From positions 186,001-250,000 of the forward strand of contig NZ_JBHTKH010000002.1 of NCBI RefSeq assembly GCF_042676085.1: a stretch of DNA of 64,000 bases, written 5' to 3'. The notes below the pieces were generated by a model that saw only the letters and a list, made by a program, of their open reading frames with translations, was not told the origin of the DNA and made no database searches. Shown here piece after piece: positions 26,668-35,581 of the stretch. The stretch comes from Terrabacter terrigena. GTDB lineage: Bacteria > Actinomycetota > Actinomycetes > Actinomycetales > Dermatophilaceae. The position numbers and the translations under genes were made by a program. How positions within the stretch are numbered: position 1 is the first letter of the stretch; the number at the start of each line of letters is the position of its first letter.

Positions 26668-26922
26668 TCAGGATTCCTGGAGGGTCGGGTGGAACTGCGT
26701 CTGGATCTGCGTCTGGATCTGGGTGTGGACCTGCTGCCGCGGCTTCTCGTGCGTGCCGCCCTCCGGCGCCATCGGCGTGAACGCCGTGGCGCGGGTGCGG
26801 GCGGCGCCCGCGGTGCGGGCGGCGCCGTGGTTTCGGCTGACGAGCGGTGCGCGGTGGGTGGTCGCGAGGTGCGACATGTGCATGCGCACGGCCTGTCGGG
26901 TGGGACGGATGGTGGTTGTCAT
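26668..26922 (-). CDS. Small hypothetical protein ahead of the MFS gene
   Basis: Protein of 84 aa, basic and His/Thr/Gln-rich, ending in the repeat HTQIQTQIQTQFHP. The ATG at 26922 has AGAGGAG upstream and the stop lies 7 nt before the MFS start, so translation of the two could be coupled. I do not recognise a family. It could equally be a translated leader rather than a functional protein. Confidence 0.45.
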   Translation of the reverse strand: MTTTIRPTRQAVRMHMSHLATTHRAPLVSRNHGAARTAGAARTRATAFTPMAPEGGTHEKPRQQVHTQIQTQIQTQFHPTLQES

Positions 26923-26965
26923 GGGTGCTCGACTCCTCTTTGACGACGGTCGGCGCTACGATTAG

Positions 26966-27016
26966 CGGAGAACCACTCCGGTTCTGCTTGACCCACAATA
27001 CGGAGACAGTCTCCGT
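26966..27016. promoter_or_regulatory. Double TetR operator between TetR and MFS units
   Basis: CGGAG-N5-CTCCG occurs twice, at 26966-26980 and 27001-27015, 35 bp apart. The second is extended to ACGGAGAC-A-GTCTCCGT (27000-27016). TACGAT (26957-26962) and TTGACC (26988-26993) are possible promoter elements here. The layout predicts that the TetR protein represses both its own gene and the divergent MFS unit. Confidence 0.75.
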
Positions 27017-27035
27017 TTTAGCAAGGGAGTTTCTC

Positions 27036-27701
27036 GTGACGCCTGCCGACACCGGCAAGGCGACGCTCGACTCGTCGCCGGGATCCGTTGCCACGCAAAC
27101 GAATCCGCCGGCCACGGACGCTCCGGAAACTCCTCAGGAATCTGCTCGCCCGATGCGGGCCGACGCCCGCCGCAACTACGAGAAGATCCTCGCGACGGCC
27201 CGCGTGGTCTTCACCGAGCGGGGCACGGACTCCTCCCTCGACGAGATCGCCAAGCGCGCCGGCGTCGGCCCCGGCACCCTCTACCGGCACTTCCCCACCC
27301 GCGAGGCGCTCGTCGACGCGCTCATGCAGGACTGGACCGACCGCGTGGCCTCCGACGCCGACGCCGCCATCGCGACCGACGCACCCGCCCCCGCGATGCT
27401 GCTCGACTGGTTCGAGCACTTCATCGAGCACATCACGCTCCACCGTGGCGCTGCCACGAAGATCTGCGCGGCCATGGACGACCCCGCCTCGCCGATGTAC
27501 CGCAAGTGCCGCGTCATGGGCGAGGCCAACCGCCGCGTCATCGAGCACCTCGACGAGCGCGGTGAGCTGCGGCCCGGTGTCGACCCGGCCAACGTGATGC
27601 GCCTGGTCAGCGGCGTGGCGAGCGTCGCCGACACCAGCCGCGCCGCGATCGAGGTGCGGCCGATGCTCGAGGTCGTCGTCGACGGGATCGTCCGCGCCTG
27701 A
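27036..27701 (+). CDS. TetR-family repressor
   Basis: Protein of 221 aa. A disordered N-terminal stretch of about 35 residues precedes the TetR helix-turn-helix: RRNYEKILATARVVFTERG, then SLDEIAKRAGVGPGTLYRHFPTREALVDAL. The C-terminal domain is the ligand-binding part. I chose the GTG at 27036 because AGGGAG is 6 nt upstream; longer forms would run through the operator. Divergent from the small ORF and the DHA2 exporter, which it most likely represses. Confidence 0.9.
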   Translation: MTPADTGKATLDSSPGSVATQTNPPATDAPETPQESARPMRADARRNYEKILATARVVFTERGTDSSLDEIAKRAGVGPGTLYRHFPTREALVDALMQDWTDRVASDADAAIATDAPAPAMLLDWFEHFIEHITLHRGAATKICAAMDDPASPMYRKCRVMGEANRRVIEHLDERGELRPGVDPANVMRLVSGVASVADTSRAAIEVRPMLEVVVDGIVRA

Positions 27702-27734
27702 CCGGGTCGAACGGTCTGGCCGCGCATCTTCGAC

Positions 27735-27773
27735 TTGATATACATAGGTTCTCTATGTAAATTGGATCGGGTG
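27735..27773 (+). promoter_or_regulatory. Promoter and operator of the MarR gene
   Basis: TTGATA (27735-27740), a 17-nt spacer and TAAATT (27758-27763) are followed after 7 nt by the GTG start, predicting a leaderless message. TACATAG-GTTCT-CTATGTA (27741-27759), a perfect 7-bp dyad, fills the spacer, an ideal position for self-repression. The AT-rich patch stands out from its surroundings. Confidence 0.75.
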
Positions 27774-28232
27774 ACCGTTCCGACAACCCTGGGCAACGAC
27801 CTGCTGCGGTCGGCCGCGCGACTCTCGCGCTGGGCCAGCCGACACGCCTCGTTCGACGTGCCCTTCGCGCAGGCCCGGCTGCTCGCCCTGCTCGACGAGC
27901 TCGGCCCCTCGCGGGTCAGCACGCTCGCGGCTGCCGATCACAGCAGCCAGCCGACCATCACCACCCAGCTGCAGCGTCTCGAGGCCTCGGGCTGGGTGCA
28001 CCGCGCATCCGACCCCGACGACGCACGAGCCACGGTGGTCTCGCTCAGCGACGAGGGCCAGGCCGCGCTCGAGAGCGTGCGCCGGGCCCGGCTGGCCGTC
28101 CTGTCCCCCGTCCTCGACCAGCTCGACGGCCCGGCCCTCGCCCGCGTCCAGGTCGCCATCGAGGTCATGAACGAGCTGCTGGCCCTGGCCTCGGGCACCA
28201 CCGACCACCACCCCACCCGAAAGGACGGATGA
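27771..28232 (+). CDS. MarR-family regulator
   Basis: Protein of 153 aa with a winged helix: SRVSTLAAADHSSQPTITTQLQRLEASGWVHRASDPDDARATVVSL covers the recognition helix and the wing with the conserved DxRA motif. The GTG at 27771 follows the promoter at 27735-27763 by 7 nt. The downstream MFS gene starts 7 nt after its stop, so regulator and transporter form one unit under the same dyad. Confidence 0.9.
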   Translation: MTVPTTLGNDLLRSAARLSRWASRHASFDVPFAQARLLALLDELGPSRVSTLAAADHSSQPTITTQLQRLEASGWVHRASDPDDARATVVSLSDEGQAALESVRRARLAVLSPVLDQLDGPALARVQVAIEVMNELLALASGTTDHHPTRKDG

Positions 28233-28239
28233 CCACCCC

Positions 28240-29454
28240 ATGTGGCGTCAACCCAAGACCGTCTGGTCGATCGCCTTCGCCTGCGTGATCTCCTTCATGG
28301 GCATCGGCCTCGTCGACCCCATCCTCAAGCCGATCGCCGACGAGCTCGGCGCTGGCCCCTCGCAGGTCTCGCTCCTCTTCACGAGCTACCTCGCCGTCAT
28401 GGGGGTCGCGATGCTCGGCACCGGCTGGGTGAGCAGCCGCGTCGGCGCCAAGCGCACCCTCCTGCTCGGCCTGGCCCTGATCATCGTCGGCTCCGCCCTG
28501 GCGGGCAGCCAGGACACCGTCGGCGGCATCGTCGCCTTCCGCGCCCTCTGGGGGCTCGGCAACGCGCTGTTCATCGCGACGGCACTCGCGACGATCGTCA
28601 ACGCGGCATCCGGCTCGGTGAAGCAGGCGATCATCCTCTACGAGGCCGCCCTTGGTGTCGGCATCGCGACCGGCCCACTGCTCGGTGGCTGGCTCGGCGG
28701 CATCTCGTGGCGCTGGCCGTTCTACGGCGTCGCCGTCCTCATGGCCGTCGCCTTCATCGCGACCGTGACGACCCTGCCGGCTACGCCCCCGGCCGCGCGC
28801 CCGACGTCGATCACCGCGCCGCTCAAGGCCCTCGGCCACCGCGGCCTGCTCACCGTCGGCGTCACGGCGCTGCTCTACAACTTCGGCTTCTTCACGCTCC
28901 TCGCCTTCACACCGTTCCCCCTGGCGATGGGCGCCCACGAGATCGGCTTCATCTTCTTCGGCTGGGGCCTGCTGCTCGCCATCACCTCGGTGTTCGTGGC
29001 GCCGATGGTGCAGCGCCGGTTCGGCACCATGGCCGGAATCGTGGGAGCGCTGCTCGGCTTCGCCGTGATCCTCGCCGTCATGGCGGTCGCGACGGACCAC
29101 AAGGCCGTCCTCGTCGTCGGCGTCATCCTTGCCGGCGCGTTCCTCGGCGTGAACAACACGCTCATCACCGAGACGGTCATGAAGGTCGCGCCCGTCGAGC
29201 GCGGCGTCGCGTCGGCGGCATACAGCTTCGTCCGCTTCAGTGGCGGTGCGGTCGCCCCGTGGCTCGCCGGAAACCTCGGTGAGCGGTCGATCCACCTGCC
29301 GTTCTGGGTCGGTTCGGTCGCCGTCGTGCTCGCCGTCGTCGTACTGTCGACCGCCCGCAGGGTCATCGGCGCTCTCGACGAAGCACCCGGCCACGGCGCA
29401 GAGCCGGTCGCCTCGCAGACCGAGGCAGAGGCCCTCACCGTCGGCGACGCCTGA
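28240..29454 (+). CDS. MFS transporter, DHA1-like
   Basis: Protein of 404 aa with 12 predicted membrane helices. The first helix has FACVISFMGIGLVDPILKPI and the loop after helix 2 is GWVSSRVGAKRTLL (motif A). The C-terminal tail of about 30 residues is polar. The substrate is unknown; location behind a MarR gene suggests efflux of a toxic compound. ATG at 28240 has AAGGACGG upstream. Confidence 0.88.
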   Translation: MWRQPKTVWSIAFACVISFMGIGLVDPILKPIADELGAGPSQVSLLFTSYLAVMGVAMLGTGWVSSRVGAKRTLLLGLALIIVGSALAGSQDTVGGIVAFRALWGLGNALFIATALATIVNAASGSVKQAIILYEAALGVGIATGPLLGGWLGGISWRWPFYGVAVLMAVAFIATVTTLPATPPAARPTSITAPLKALGHRGLLTVGVTALLYNFGFFTLLAFTPFPLAMGAHEIGFIFFGWGLLLAITSVFVAPMVQRRFGTMAGIVGALLGFAVILAVMAVATDHKAVLVVGVILAGAFLGVNNTLITETVMKVAPVERGVASAAYSFVRFSGGAVAPWLAGNLGERSIHLPFWVGSVAVVLAVVVLSTARRVIGALDEAPGHGAEPVASQTEAEALTVGDA

Positions 29455-29487
29455 CCCCCTCGAACCACCCCCTCGAACCACCTCACC

Positions 29488-29551
29488 GAATGCGGCGTTC
29501 GGTGCCGAACTCGCCGGTACGACACGGCGTTCGGCATCGAACGCCGCGTTC
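29488..29551. repeat. 64-nt palindromic repeat, GAACGCGGCGTTCGGT family, copy B
   Basis: Two 23-nt arms (29488-29510 and 29529-29551) pair with two mismatches around an 18-nt centre. The outer 16 nt match copy A (24995) with one change, and the total length is identical, 64 nt. It lies between the convergent MFS and YjbR genes. Confidence 0.75.
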
Positions 29552-29564
29552 GCGCGTCCGATGC

Positions 29565-29927
29565 TCAGCGGAGGAGGTGCTCGATGCCGGTGCCCCCGCG
29601 GCGGCGTCGGCCCCCGCGGATGTCGTAGGAGTCGAGCAGCAGCTCGGCGAGCTCACGATCGTCGAGCAGGTCCAGGCGCGCCCACATCGTGACGCGGTAG
29701 CGGAAGGTGTCGATGCGCACGAACGTGTCGCGTCTGCCGGCGAGCGCCCGACCGGTGTCCATCTCCCCGGTCCAGACCTGGACGAGCTCGTGCCCGTCGT
29801 CGTCCCGACGCAGGCGAGCGAACGTATGCCGTCCGGCGTACCAGGCGGGCGAGCCCGAGTGGGCGACCCCGCGCCCGGCCCCGGGCAGCCGCCCGGCCAT
29901 CTCGTCCACGTCGGCCCACGTCGCCAT
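29565..29927 (-). CDS. MmcQ/YjbR-family protein
   Basis: Protein of 120 aa. GSPAWYAGRHTFARLR, RRDTFVRIDTFRYRVTMWARLDLLDDRELAELLLDSYDI fit the YjbR fold, a compact alpha/beta protein with a reported double-wing DNA-binding-like structure. The function is unknown. The ATG at 29927 lies behind GGAGG. It follows no obvious operon partner; the next gene on this strand is an MFS carrier 100 nt downstream of it in sequence order. Confidence 0.8.
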   Translation of the reverse strand: MATWADVDEMAGRLPGAGRGVAHSGSPAWYAGRHTFARLRRDDDGHELVQVWTGEMDTGRALAGRRDTFVRIDTFRYRVTMWARLDLLDDRELAELLLDSYDIRGGRRRRGGTGIEHLLR

Positions 29928-29969
29928 CGCGCCTCCTCCCTCGGCACGCTAGCGCCGCGCCGACCTCCC

Positions 29970-30016
29970 GTGGCCACTCGACGTGCACGAAGCGCCCACG
30001 GGTGGCCACTCGACGG
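29970..30016. repeat. Direct half-site pair, CCGTCGA-GTGGCCA family, copy 2
   Basis: GTGGCCACTCGACG occurs at 29970-29983 and again at 30002-30015, where it continues as GTGGCCACTCGACGG. Its complement CCGTCGAGTGGCCAC matches the half-sites of the elements at 2222 and 58125. Confidence 0.55.
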
Positions 30017-30027
30017 TGGCGGGGTCG

Positions 30028-31359
30028 TCAGTGGAAGGTGACGGAGCGGCCTGCCTGCATGGCGGCATACGCCTCCGGGTCGGCCTCGAGCATGGCGCGA
30101 CGCGACCTGTGCCGGTAGCGCAGGACCTGCACGATGCCGAGGGCCCACACGGGGTACTGCACCGTCATCGCGATGCGGAACGAGTCGACGTCCCACGTCG
30201 ACGGCCCTGCGGGGGCGACGTGGTCCAGCACGACACCGACGAGCGCCACTGCGGTGAGCGTCGCGACGAAGCCGCCGGTGTTGACGATGCCCGAGGCGCT
30301 GCCGAGGCGAGTCGGCGGGTTGAAGGTGCGCGCCAGGTCGAAACCGATCATGGAGCCCGGGCCGCCGACGGCGATCACCACGACGAGCGCGACCAGCAGC
30401 CACAGCGGCGCACGGCCGGGCCAGATCAGCACGACCGTCCACGCCACGACGGCGGCGGCCACGATCCACAGCACCAGCGTGCTGCGCGAGAACGGGTAGC
30501 GCATCGTCAGCGTGCCGATGACAGGGCTGGAGACGACCGTCGTGATCACCATGGCCATGAGCAGGATGCTGGCCGTTGCCGGTGAGAGTCCTTCTCCTGC
30601 AACGAGGAACGGGAAGCCCCACAGCATCGTGAACATGTTCGCGGCGAACTGCGACGTGAAGTGCGACCACAGGCCGAGGCGGGTGCCCGGCACCAGCCAG
30701 GCCGACCGCAGGGTGCGGGCGACGGCCCGCAGTCGCAGCTCGTCGCGGCGACGGTCGGCGTACGGGCTGTCCTTGACGAGGACCACCAGCGCGACGCCGG
30801 TGACCACCCCGAAGGAGGCGGCGACGGCATACGACGGCGTCCAGCCGAACCGGTCGAGCGCGGCAGCCAGCGGGCCCGCGGAGGCGAAGGCGCCGATCTG
30901 CCCGAGGACACCGGTCAGCTGGGTGACCATCGGCGTGCGACGAGGTGAGAACCAGAGCGCGACGAGTCGCAGCACCGAGATGAAGACCATCGCGTCGCCG
31001 ATGCCGAGCAGCACCCGGCACACCAGTGCGGCCGGGAACGAGTGCACGAACGCGAAGCCGAGCTGGGCCGCCGTGAGCAGGGTGAGGCCGATGCCGAGCA
31101 GCTTCTTCGACCCGTAGCGGTCGAGCAGCGCCCCGACCGGCAGCTGCATCGCCGCGTAGACGAAGACCTGCACGATGGTGAACGTGGACAGCTGCGAGCT
31201 GCTGATGCCGAAGCGATCGGCGGCCTCGAGGCCGGCGACACCGAGCGAGGTGCGGTGGAAGACGGCGAGGACGTAGACGGCGATCGCCGCGGCCCACACG
31301 GCCCAGGCGCGCCGACCGTCGAGAGGATAGAGCTGTCCGGAGTGGGAGGTGCTCGTCAT
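30028..31359 (-). CDS. MFS transporter
   Basis: Protein of 443 aa with 12 predicted helices, for example AWAVWAAAIAVYVLAVFHRTSLGVAG and the motif-A-like loop GALLDRYGSKKLLG. It resembles nitrate/nitrite- or sugar-phosphate-type carriers of the MFS superfamily, without enough signal to choose. I place the start at the ATG at 31359, 14 nt after the malic enzyme stop, so the two may be cotranscribed and the substrate could be a C4/C3 acid; this is inference. Confidence 0.82.
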   Translation of the reverse strand: MTSTSHSGQLYPLDGRRAWAVWAAAIAVYVLAVFHRTSLGVAGLEAADRFGISSSQLSTFTIVQVFVYAAMQLPVGALLDRYGSKKLLGIGLTLLTAAQLGFAFVHSFPAALVCRVLLGIGDAMVFISVLRLVALWFSPRRTPMVTQLTGVLGQIGAFASAGPLAAALDRFGWTPSYAVAASFGVVTGVALVVLVKDSPYADRRRDELRLRAVARTLRSAWLVPGTRLGLWSHFTSQFAANMFTMLWGFPFLVAGEGLSPATASILLMAMVITTVVSSPVIGTLTMRYPFSRSTLVLWIVAAAVVAWTVVLIWPGRAPLWLLVALVVVIAVGGPGSMIGFDLARTFNPPTRLGSASGIVNTGGFVATLTAVALVGVVLDHVAPAGPSTWDVDSFRIAMTVQYPVWALGIVQVLRYRHRSRRAMLEADPEAYAAMQAGRSVTFH

Positions 31360-31373
31360 CCTGTCTTTCGTCC

Positions 31374-32813
31374 TCAGCTGGCCCCGGTCGTCGGGATGTT
31401 GCTGGAAGGCGCCTTGGGCACGCAGTCGACGATCGCCCTGGCGACCGTCTTGCTCATGTCGGGCTGGAAGACGCTGGGGATGATGTAGTTCGGGTTGAGC
31501 TGCTCGTCGGTGACGACGGACGCGATGGCGTCGGCGGCCTTGATGAGCATCTCGGTCGTGACGTCGGTGGCCCGGGCGTCGAGCAGCCCTCGGAAGACCC
31601 CGGGGAACGCCAGGACGTTGTTGATCTGGTTCGGGTAGTCGCTGCGCCCGGAGGCGACGACGGTGGCGCGCTGGGTCGCCTCGTGGATGTCGACCTCGGG
31701 GTCGGGGTTGGCGAGCGCGAACACGATGCGCTTGTCGGCCATCTCGTCGATCCAGTCGGGGTGCAGGATGCGCGGGGCGCTGACGCCGATGAAGACGTCG
31801 GCACCCTGCAGGCCGTCGCGGAGCGTGCCGGTGAGGCCACGCGGGTTGGTCTTCTCGGCGAGCTCGCGCCAGGCCGGCGTCAGCGAGTCGTCGGCCTTGT
31901 TGAGCAGGCCCGGCCGGTCGCTCACCGTGACGTCGGTCGCGCCGGCGGCGAGGAGCAGCTGGACGATCGCGGAGCCGGCCGCGCCACCGCCGGAGACGAC
32001 GATGCGGGCGTCCGGCAGCTTCTTGTCGATGATGCGCAGCGCGTTCTTGAGCGCCGCGAGCACGACGATGGCGGTGCCGTGCTGGTCGTCGTGGAAGACG
32101 GGGATCGAGAGGCGCTCGCGCAGCTTGGCCTCGATCTCGAAGCACCGGGGCGCCGCGATGTCCTCGAGGTTGATGCCGCCGAAGCCCGGCGCGATGAGCT
32201 CGACCGTGCGCACGATCTCGTCGACGTCGGTGGTGTCGATGCAGATCGGCCAGGCGTCGATGTCGGCGAACCGCTTGAACAGGGCCGCCTTGCCCTCCAT
32301 GACGGGCAGCGCCGCCATCGGCCCGATGTCGCCGAGCCCGAGGACGGCCGTGCCGTCGGTGACGACCGCCACCGAGTTGCCCTTGATGGTGAGGCGCGGG
32401 ACGTCCTCGGGGTGCTCGAAGAGCGCCTGGCTCACGCGCCCGACACCGGGGGTGTAGGCCATCGCGAGGTCCTGGCGGTTGCGGAGGTTGACCTTGCTCT
32501 CGACGGAGATCTTGCCGCCGAGGTGGAGCAGGAAGACGCGGTCGGAGACCTTGTGCACCCGCACGCCCTCGAGCGTCTCGACGGCGGCGACGATCTCGGT
32601 CGAGTGCTCGGCGTTGCTCGCCGAGCAGGTGAGGTCGATGACGAGCCGGTCGGGGTGCGAGTCGACGATGTCGAGCGCGGTCGTGATGCCGCCGCTCTCG
32701 GCCACCTTGACCGCGAGCGTGCCGATGACGGCCGGGTCGGTGCCGGTGTGGATTCGCATCGTGATCGAGTAGGAGGCGGTGGTGGCGCGGGCACGTTGGA
32801 TCGACTCAGTCAC
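31374..32813 (-). CDS. NAD-type malic enzyme with N-terminal ACT domain
   Basis: Protein of 479 aa. Residues about 12-90 form an ACT-like domain (SITMRIHTGTDPAVIGTLAVKVAESGG), then the malic enzyme proper: DLAMAYTPGVGRVSQ, SVAVVTDGTAVLGLGDIGP, FGGINLEDIAAPRCFEIE, PVFHDDQHGTAIVVLAAL and the cofactor motif VVSGGGAAGSAIVQLL. It decarboxylates malate to pyruvate; the ACT domain suggests allosteric control. The GTG at 32813 is the first start upstream of the ACT domain. GACGAT lies 6 nt before it, so it may be leaderless. Confidence 0.92.
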   Translation of the reverse strand: MTESIQRARATTASYSITMRIHTGTDPAVIGTLAVKVAESGGITTALDIVDSHPDRLVIDLTCSASNAEHSTEIVAAVETLEGVRVHKVSDRVFLLHLGGKISVESKVNLRNRQDLAMAYTPGVGRVSQALFEHPEDVPRLTIKGNSVAVVTDGTAVLGLGDIGPMAALPVMEGKAALFKRFADIDAWPICIDTTDVDEIVRTVELIAPGFGGINLEDIAAPRCFEIEAKLRERLSIPVFHDDQHGTAIVVLAALKNALRIIDKKLPDARIVVSGGGAAGSAIVQLLLAAGATDVTVSDRPGLLNKADDSLTPAWRELAEKTNPRGLTGTLRDGLQGADVFIGVSAPRILHPDWIDEMADKRIVFALANPDPEVDIHEATQRATVVASGRSDYPNQINNVLAFPGVFRGLLDARATDVTTEMLIKAADAIASVVTDEQLNPNYIIPSVFQPDMSKTVARAIVDCVPKAPSSNIPTTGAS

Positions 32814-33008
32814 GGGCCAATCGTCCCACGATCCGAGAGCGCCCCCGCACTCGTCCGCAGACCGATCAGTAACAAAGGTCCGGGCCTGCCGGCCGGCGCA
32901 GGCACCGGGCGTATGCCGTCTCGCCGGCTGCATTGGCACCGTTGCCGTTCGGGGCCCTCACCGCACGAACACGAGGCGGCCTGCTCAGCGGCATACGACA
33001 ATGGGCGC

Positions 33009-35456
33009 GTGACCACCGCCGAGGACACCCACCTGACGCGGGCGTCCGGGCTCACGGGCGCAGAGGTCGACGAGCGCGTCGCTCGAGGGGCCGTGAACCG
33101 GCTCGCGGAGCGCACGTCCCGCTCGGTGGGCGAGATCGTGCGGGCCAACGTGCTGACCCGCTTCAACGCGATCCTCGGGGCGCTCTTCGTCCTGGTCATG
33201 GTGACCGGGTCGTGGGCAGACGGGCTCTTCGGCCTGGTCCTCGTCGTCAACTCCGCGATCGGCATCACCCAGGAGTACCTCGCCAAACGCAAGCTCGACC
33301 GGATCGCGCTGCTCAACGCGCCCACGACCAGGGTCGTGCGCGACGGCGAGGTGCGCGTCGTGCCGACCACTGAGGTCGTGCAGGACGACCTCGTCGAGCT
33401 GCGGACGGGCGACGAGGTGCCGGCCGACGGGCCTCTCGTCCTGAGCGCCGGGCTCGAGCTCAACGAGGCCAACCTCACGGGCGAGTCCGATCCCGTGGCC
33501 CACGACGAGGGCGACGAGATCATGTCGGGCACGAGCGTCGTCGCCGGCTCCGGGCGCTACCACGCACGACACGTCGGGGCCGACGCCTACGTCAACCGGA
33601 TCGCCGCGGACGCCCGCCGGTTCACCCGCACCCGATCGGAGATCCAGGAGTCGGTCAACACCCTCCTGCGCTACATCACGTGGGTCATCGCGGTCGCACT
33701 GCCCATCGCGGTCTGGTCGCAGTGGCGCACCGTCGGCGACCGCGGCTGGCAGCAGGTCGTCATCCGCTCCGCTGCCGGAGTGGTCGGGCTCGTGCCCGAG
33801 GGGCTCGTGCTGCTCACCTCGGTCGCCTTCCTCCTGTCGGCCGTGCAGCTGACCCGGCGCAACGTGCTCGTGCAGCAGCTCCCCGCCGTCGAGGGCCTCG
33901 CCCGCGTAGACGTCGTCTGCCTCGACAAGACCGGCACGCTCACCGCGGGTGAGATCGCCTACGAGGACGCCGAGTCGATCGAGGGACAGGACGTCGACGA
34001 GATCCGTTGTGCGCTGGGCGCGCTCGCCGACGACCCCAACGCCAACGGCACGCTGACGGCCGTCGCGGCCGTGCTCGCGTCGCCCGGCTGGGAGCGCACC
34101 CGCACCATCCCGTTCAACTCCGCACGCAAGTGGAGCGCCGCCTGCTTCACCGACCACGCGACGTGGGTGATCGGCGCCCCGGAGGTGCTGCTCGCCGCCG
34201 ACCCGCAGCCGAGCCCACCGGAGGCCATCGAGGCGATCCGGGCCCGGGTGGCCGAGCTCGCGGCGTCCGGCCGACGCGTGGTCCTGCTCGCCCGCAGCGG
34301 CATCGACCTCACCGACCCGACCCTGCCGCGCGACATCACGCCCGCCGCGCTCGTCACCCTGAGCGAGCAGGTGCGCCCGGACGCCCGCGACACCCTCGCC
34401 TACTTCGCCGAGCAGCACGTCGCGATCAAGGTCATCTCGGGCGACAACCCCGTCACGGTGGCCGCCGTCGCCCGCGAGGTCGGACTCGACGTCGGCGAGC
34501 CGGTCGATGCGCGCACGCTCCCGGACGACGCCGACGCGCTCCGCGAGGTGCTCGCCCGCACCACCGTCTTCGGCCGTGTCACCCCTGAGCAGAAGCGCGC
34601 TTTCGTCCACGCCCTGCAGGCCGACGGGCACGTCGTCGCGATGACGGGCGACGGGGTCAACGACGCCCTGGCCCTCAAGGACGCCGACATCGGGGTGGCG
34701 ATGGGCAACGGGGCGCAGGCGACGAAGGCCGTCGCCGAGCTCGTCCTGCTCGACGGCCGGTTCTCTCACCTGCCGGACGTCCTCGCCGAGGGCCGCCGGG
34801 TCATCGGCAACGTCGAGCGGGTCGCCAACCTCTTCGTCGCGAAGAACGCGATGAGCCTCGTCGCGATCCTCGCGGCGGCGCTCGCCTCCCTGCCCTTCCC
34901 GTTCCTGCCGCGCCACCTCACGCTGGTCTCCGCGGTGACGATCGGGATCCCCGCCTTCTTCCTCGCGCTGGGGCCGAACCGGCGCCGCTACCTGCCGGGG
35001 TTCCTCGGGCGCATCCTCCGGTTCGCCGTGCCGTCGGGGGCCGTCGCGGGACTGGCGGTGATCGCCTCGTACCTGCTCGCCGGCAGCGGCTACGGCGTGC
35101 CGCGCGAGCAGTTCGCAGCCCGGTGCGCCGTCGAGGAGGGTGGACGAACGGTGGCGGAGGTCGCCTGCTGGCAGCCCGGCAGCGGCGCGACGATCACGCT
35201 GCTCGCCGTCTTCTTCTGGATCCTGGCGGTGCTGGCGCGTCCCTTCCTGGCCTGGAAGGCCGGGCTCGTCGCTGCGATGGTCGTGCTCGCGGTGCTGGCC
35301 TTCGTCGTGCCGTTCGCCGCGCAGCTCTTCAACCTCGACGCACCGGGGGCTCTGCTGTGGCAGTCGCTGGCGACCGGCCTCGTCGGCGCGGCCATGGTCG
35401 AGGTCGTCTACCGCCTCTCGCCGTCCGTGCGGCATGCGCACCACGTCCGTGACTGA
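33009..35456 (+). CDS. Cation-translocating P-type ATPase, CtpE-like
   Basis: Protein of 815 aa. Order of motifs: LTGES in the actuator domain, VPEGL in helix 4, phosphorylation site VCLDKTGTLT, MTGDGVNDALALKDADIGVAMG in the P-domain hinge, then six C-terminal helices. The PEGL motif and the sequence around SLPFPFLPRHLTLVSAVTIG resemble mycobacterial CtpE, a calcium transporter, so calcium import is the best guess. The N-terminus lacks metal-binding CxxC domains. GTG at 33009 has GACAAT 6 nt upstream (leaderless geometry) and an octamer just before it. Confidence 0.87.
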   Translation: MTTAEDTHLTRASGLTGAEVDERVARGAVNRLAERTSRSVGEIVRANVLTRFNAILGALFVLVMVTGSWADGLFGLVLVVNSAIGITQEYLAKRKLDRIALLNAPTTRVVRDGEVRVVPTTEVVQDDLVELRTGDEVPADGPLVLSAGLELNEANLTGESDPVAHDEGDEIMSGTSVVAGSGRYHARHVGADAYVNRIAADARRFTRTRSEIQESVNTLLRYITWVIAVALPIAVWSQWRTVGDRGWQQVVIRSAAGVVGLVPEGLVLLTSVAFLLSAVQLTRRNVLVQQLPAVEGLARVDVVCLDKTGTLTAGEIAYEDAESIEGQDVDEIRCALGALADDPNANGTLTAVAAVLASPGWERTRTIPFNSARKWSAACFTDHATWVIGAPEVLLAADPQPSPPEAIEAIRARVAELAASGRRVVLLARSGIDLTDPTLPRDITPAALVTLSEQVRPDARDTLAYFAEQHVAIKVISGDNPVTVAAVAREVGLDVGEPVDARTLPDDADALREVLARTTVFGRVTPEQKRAFVHALQADGHVVAMTGDGVNDALALKDADIGVAMGNGAQATKAVAELVLLDGRFSHLPDVLAEGRRVIGNVERVANLFVAKNAMSLVAILAAALASLPFPFLPRHLTLVSAVTIGIPAFFLALGPNRRRYLPGFLGRILRFAVPSGAVAGLAVIASYLLAGSGYGVPREQFAARCAVEEGGRTVAEVACWQPGSGATITLLAVFFWILAVLARPFLAWKAGLVAAMVVLAVLAFVVPFAAQLFNLDAPGALLWQSLATGLVGAAMVEVVYRLSPSVRHAHHVRD

Positions 35457-35581
35457 GGGGCGGCGGCCCGGTCCCGTGGACGCCGTACACTGGGGGCTGC
35501 ACAGGGATCCGGCGTGACCTGATGGGCGGGTAGGCACGCACCCGCCGTCGCGCACCCCGCGACCAGATCCGGAGCAGCCCT

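Noticed and set aside
31683..33008. Very long N-terminal extension of the P-type ATPase frame
   Set aside because: It is the complement of the malic enzyme gene; the ATPase family starts near 33009.
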